Source: [Eubacterium] saphenum (GTDB taxonomy: Bacteria; Bacillota; Clostridia; Oscillospirales; Ruminococcaceae). Taken from it: 6,726 nt of DNA. The translations under genes were made by a program, and so were the position numbers. This document shows, piece after piece, positions 6,031-6,726 of this stretch. Location of the stretch: positions 1 to 6,726 of the forward strand of contig SFJQ01000081.1 of the NCBI GenBank assembly GCA_004555855.1, in the 5' to 3' direction. Under the pieces are notes generated by a model that did not search any database, was not told the DNA's origin, and saw only the letters and a list, made by a program, of their open reading frames with translations. Every line of letters starts with the position of its first letter. The first letter of the stretch is position 1.

Positions 6031-6050
6031 TCAAGTGATTTGTTCTATAG

Positions 6051-6452
6051 TTATAACACATCATTAATGGAGTTTATCTTTGACAGCCCTTTGGCTTTCA
6101 TACCATCTTTTACCGCTCTTGACAATTTAACCATAGACAAAAGGTCATCATAAGTAGTGCCAGAAAGGATTCGGCTAACCGCATCTCTTAACCATGGATA
6201 AGTAACGTACTGATCTCCAGTCTGCTCCGCGACTTTTTCGGCTAAATCAGTGTGACGTGAACCATACTTCTCCATTTCTAGTTGGACTGCCGCCAGCGTA
6301 TAGGCAGCCTCTTCCTCTTCTGCAGGAGAGGAAAAATCGTTCGGATCATAGCAAGGATTTCCAGATGAACCAAAGTCTTCCCATGCCAAGCATTCTACAT
6401 AGGGGATTAATATTTCATCGATGGTTCTTGCAACTTCAGTTCTGTCTCTCAT
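6051..6452 (-). CDS. Unknown 133-residue acidic cargo protein
   Basis: I do not recognise this protein. It starts MRDRTEVARTIDEILIPY at the ATG at 6452, which overlaps the stop of the gene before it (ATGA) and has GAGGAGG about 8 nt upstream, so the two are translationally coupled. It looks soluble and mostly helical: an N-terminal helix, a loop with GNPCYDPNDFSSPAEEEEAA (30-49), a central helix with LAAVQLEMEKYGSRHTDLAEK, the segment GDQYVTYPWLRDAVSRIL, and a basic C-terminal helix (VKLSRAVKDGMKAKGLSK). There is no signal peptide, membrane segment or phage structural motif I can identify. GC content is near 42%, far below the capsid gene. It ends with its own terminator. The pair could be a defence, toxin-antitoxin or superinfection-exclusion cargo, but nothing in the sequence proves a function. 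Confidence 0.75.
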   Translation of the reverse strand: MRDRTEVARTIDEILIPYVECLAWEDFGSSGNPCYDPNDFSSPAEEEEAAYTLAAVQLEMEKYGSRHTDLAEKVAEQTGDQYVTYPWLRDAVSRILSGTTYDDLLSMVKLSRAVKDGMKAKGLSKINSINDVL

Positions 6453-6726
6453 TTCTTTTCCTCCTCAAGCATTTTAATGGCCTTTACTAAATTTACTTCT
6501 GACGCATCAAGTATTAATGAAATGGCTCTGATTCTCAATGCAGCGACCTCTTCATTTGAGACCTCGTCCGACTTAATTGCGCTTTGTTCACTAATCTCTT
6601 CACACACCATTTTAAACAACTGCTTACTGTATATGTACTTATTCAGCGTTCCTTCGGTATCAGGATCTACGAGATATCGGGAAAATGTTTGGAGGGCTTT
6701 TCCAGGATAAGGAAGCACAGTTTCAC
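6449..6726 (-). CDS. Unknown cargo protein, C-terminal 91 codons (runs off the right edge)
   Basis: The reading frame is open to the window edge, so the true start is probably outside; a GTG at 6718 is possible but has no visible binding site. The visible part contains LPYPGKALQTFSRYLVDP, KYIYSKQLFKMVCEEISEQ and AALRIRAISLILDASEVN, and ends KAIKMLEEEKK. It appears soluble and helical, with an acidic, then alternating charged C-terminus. I see no terminase signature (no Walker or nuclease motif) and no family I can name. The stop codon overlaps the start of the next gene (ATGA), so the two products are likely made together and may form a complex. Like its partner, it is AT-rich compared with the phage genes. 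Confidence 0.7.
   Translation of the reverse strand, partial: ETVLPYPGKALQTFSRYLVDPDTEGTLNKYIYSKQLFKMVCEEISEQSAIKSDEVSNEEVAALRIRAISLILDASEVNLVKAIKMLEEEKK

Noticed and set aside
6035..6056. Possible promoter (TATAAC / TATAGA on the minus strand) between the cargo and the portal gene
   Set aside because: No acceptable -35 box lies 16-18 nt upstream, and a transcript from it would run straight into the terminator hairpin.
6051..6726. HEPN/MNT-type toxin-antitoxin pair
   Set aside because: I looked for the R-x4-6-H HEPN motif and the GS...D-x-D nucleotidyltransferase motif in the two products and found neither in the visible parts.
1..6726. tRNA, rRNA, CRISPR array or attachment site
   Set aside because: No cloverleaf-like sequence, no regularly spaced repeats and no recognisable integration site were seen on either strand.

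Overview
The window is mostly the head and head-to-tail module of an HK97-type tailed (siphovirus-like) phage or prophage. Every gene lies on the minus strand, so transcription runs from right to left. The gene families, the strong GGAGG ribosome binding sites and the resistance gene at the left edge point to a Firmicutes host. A gut Clostridia/Oscillospirales-like bacterium is the best guess, but the species cannot be read from this sequence.

Layout in transcription order (right to left). (1) 6726-6051: two small, translationally coupled genes of unknown function. They are AT-rich (about 42% GC by hand count over 6061-6720, against about 58% over 2821-3180 in the capsid gene) and end in a strong intrinsic terminator at 6030-5998. 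They occupy the place just upstream of the portal gene where the large terminase is normally found, so they look like cargo. (2) 5971-2783: portal, ClpP-like prohead protease and major capsid protein. (3) 2783-1378: four small connector genes, namely an HK97 gp6-like head-tail connector, a head-closure/adaptor protein, an HK97 gp10-like protein and a probable tail terminator. Their stop and start codons overlap. (4) 1378-755: the phi13-type major tail protein. (5) 751-180: the tail assembly chaperone G and its -1 frameshift extension GT. (6) 178-1: an AT-rich (about 35% GC) end of a foreign element, carrying a consensus promoter and the first 27 codons of a gene I recognise as the lincosamide nucleotidyltransferase lnu(C).

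The capsid and tail genes work as one assembly line. The portal nucleates the capsid shell, and the protease removes the N-terminal delta domain of the capsid protein. The connectors close the head and dock the tail. The major tail protein builds the tube with help from the G and GT chaperones. The next gene should be the tape measure protein, but the sequence switches to the lnu(C) element directly after the GT stop codon.

The most notable points are: a textbook -1 frameshift signal (A AAA AAC, 5-nt spacer, perfect 11-bp stem) that fuses G to a 68-residue T domain; an antibiotic resistance element lodged between the chaperone and the expected tape measure gene; and the two-gene cargo with its own terminator immediately before the portal gene.
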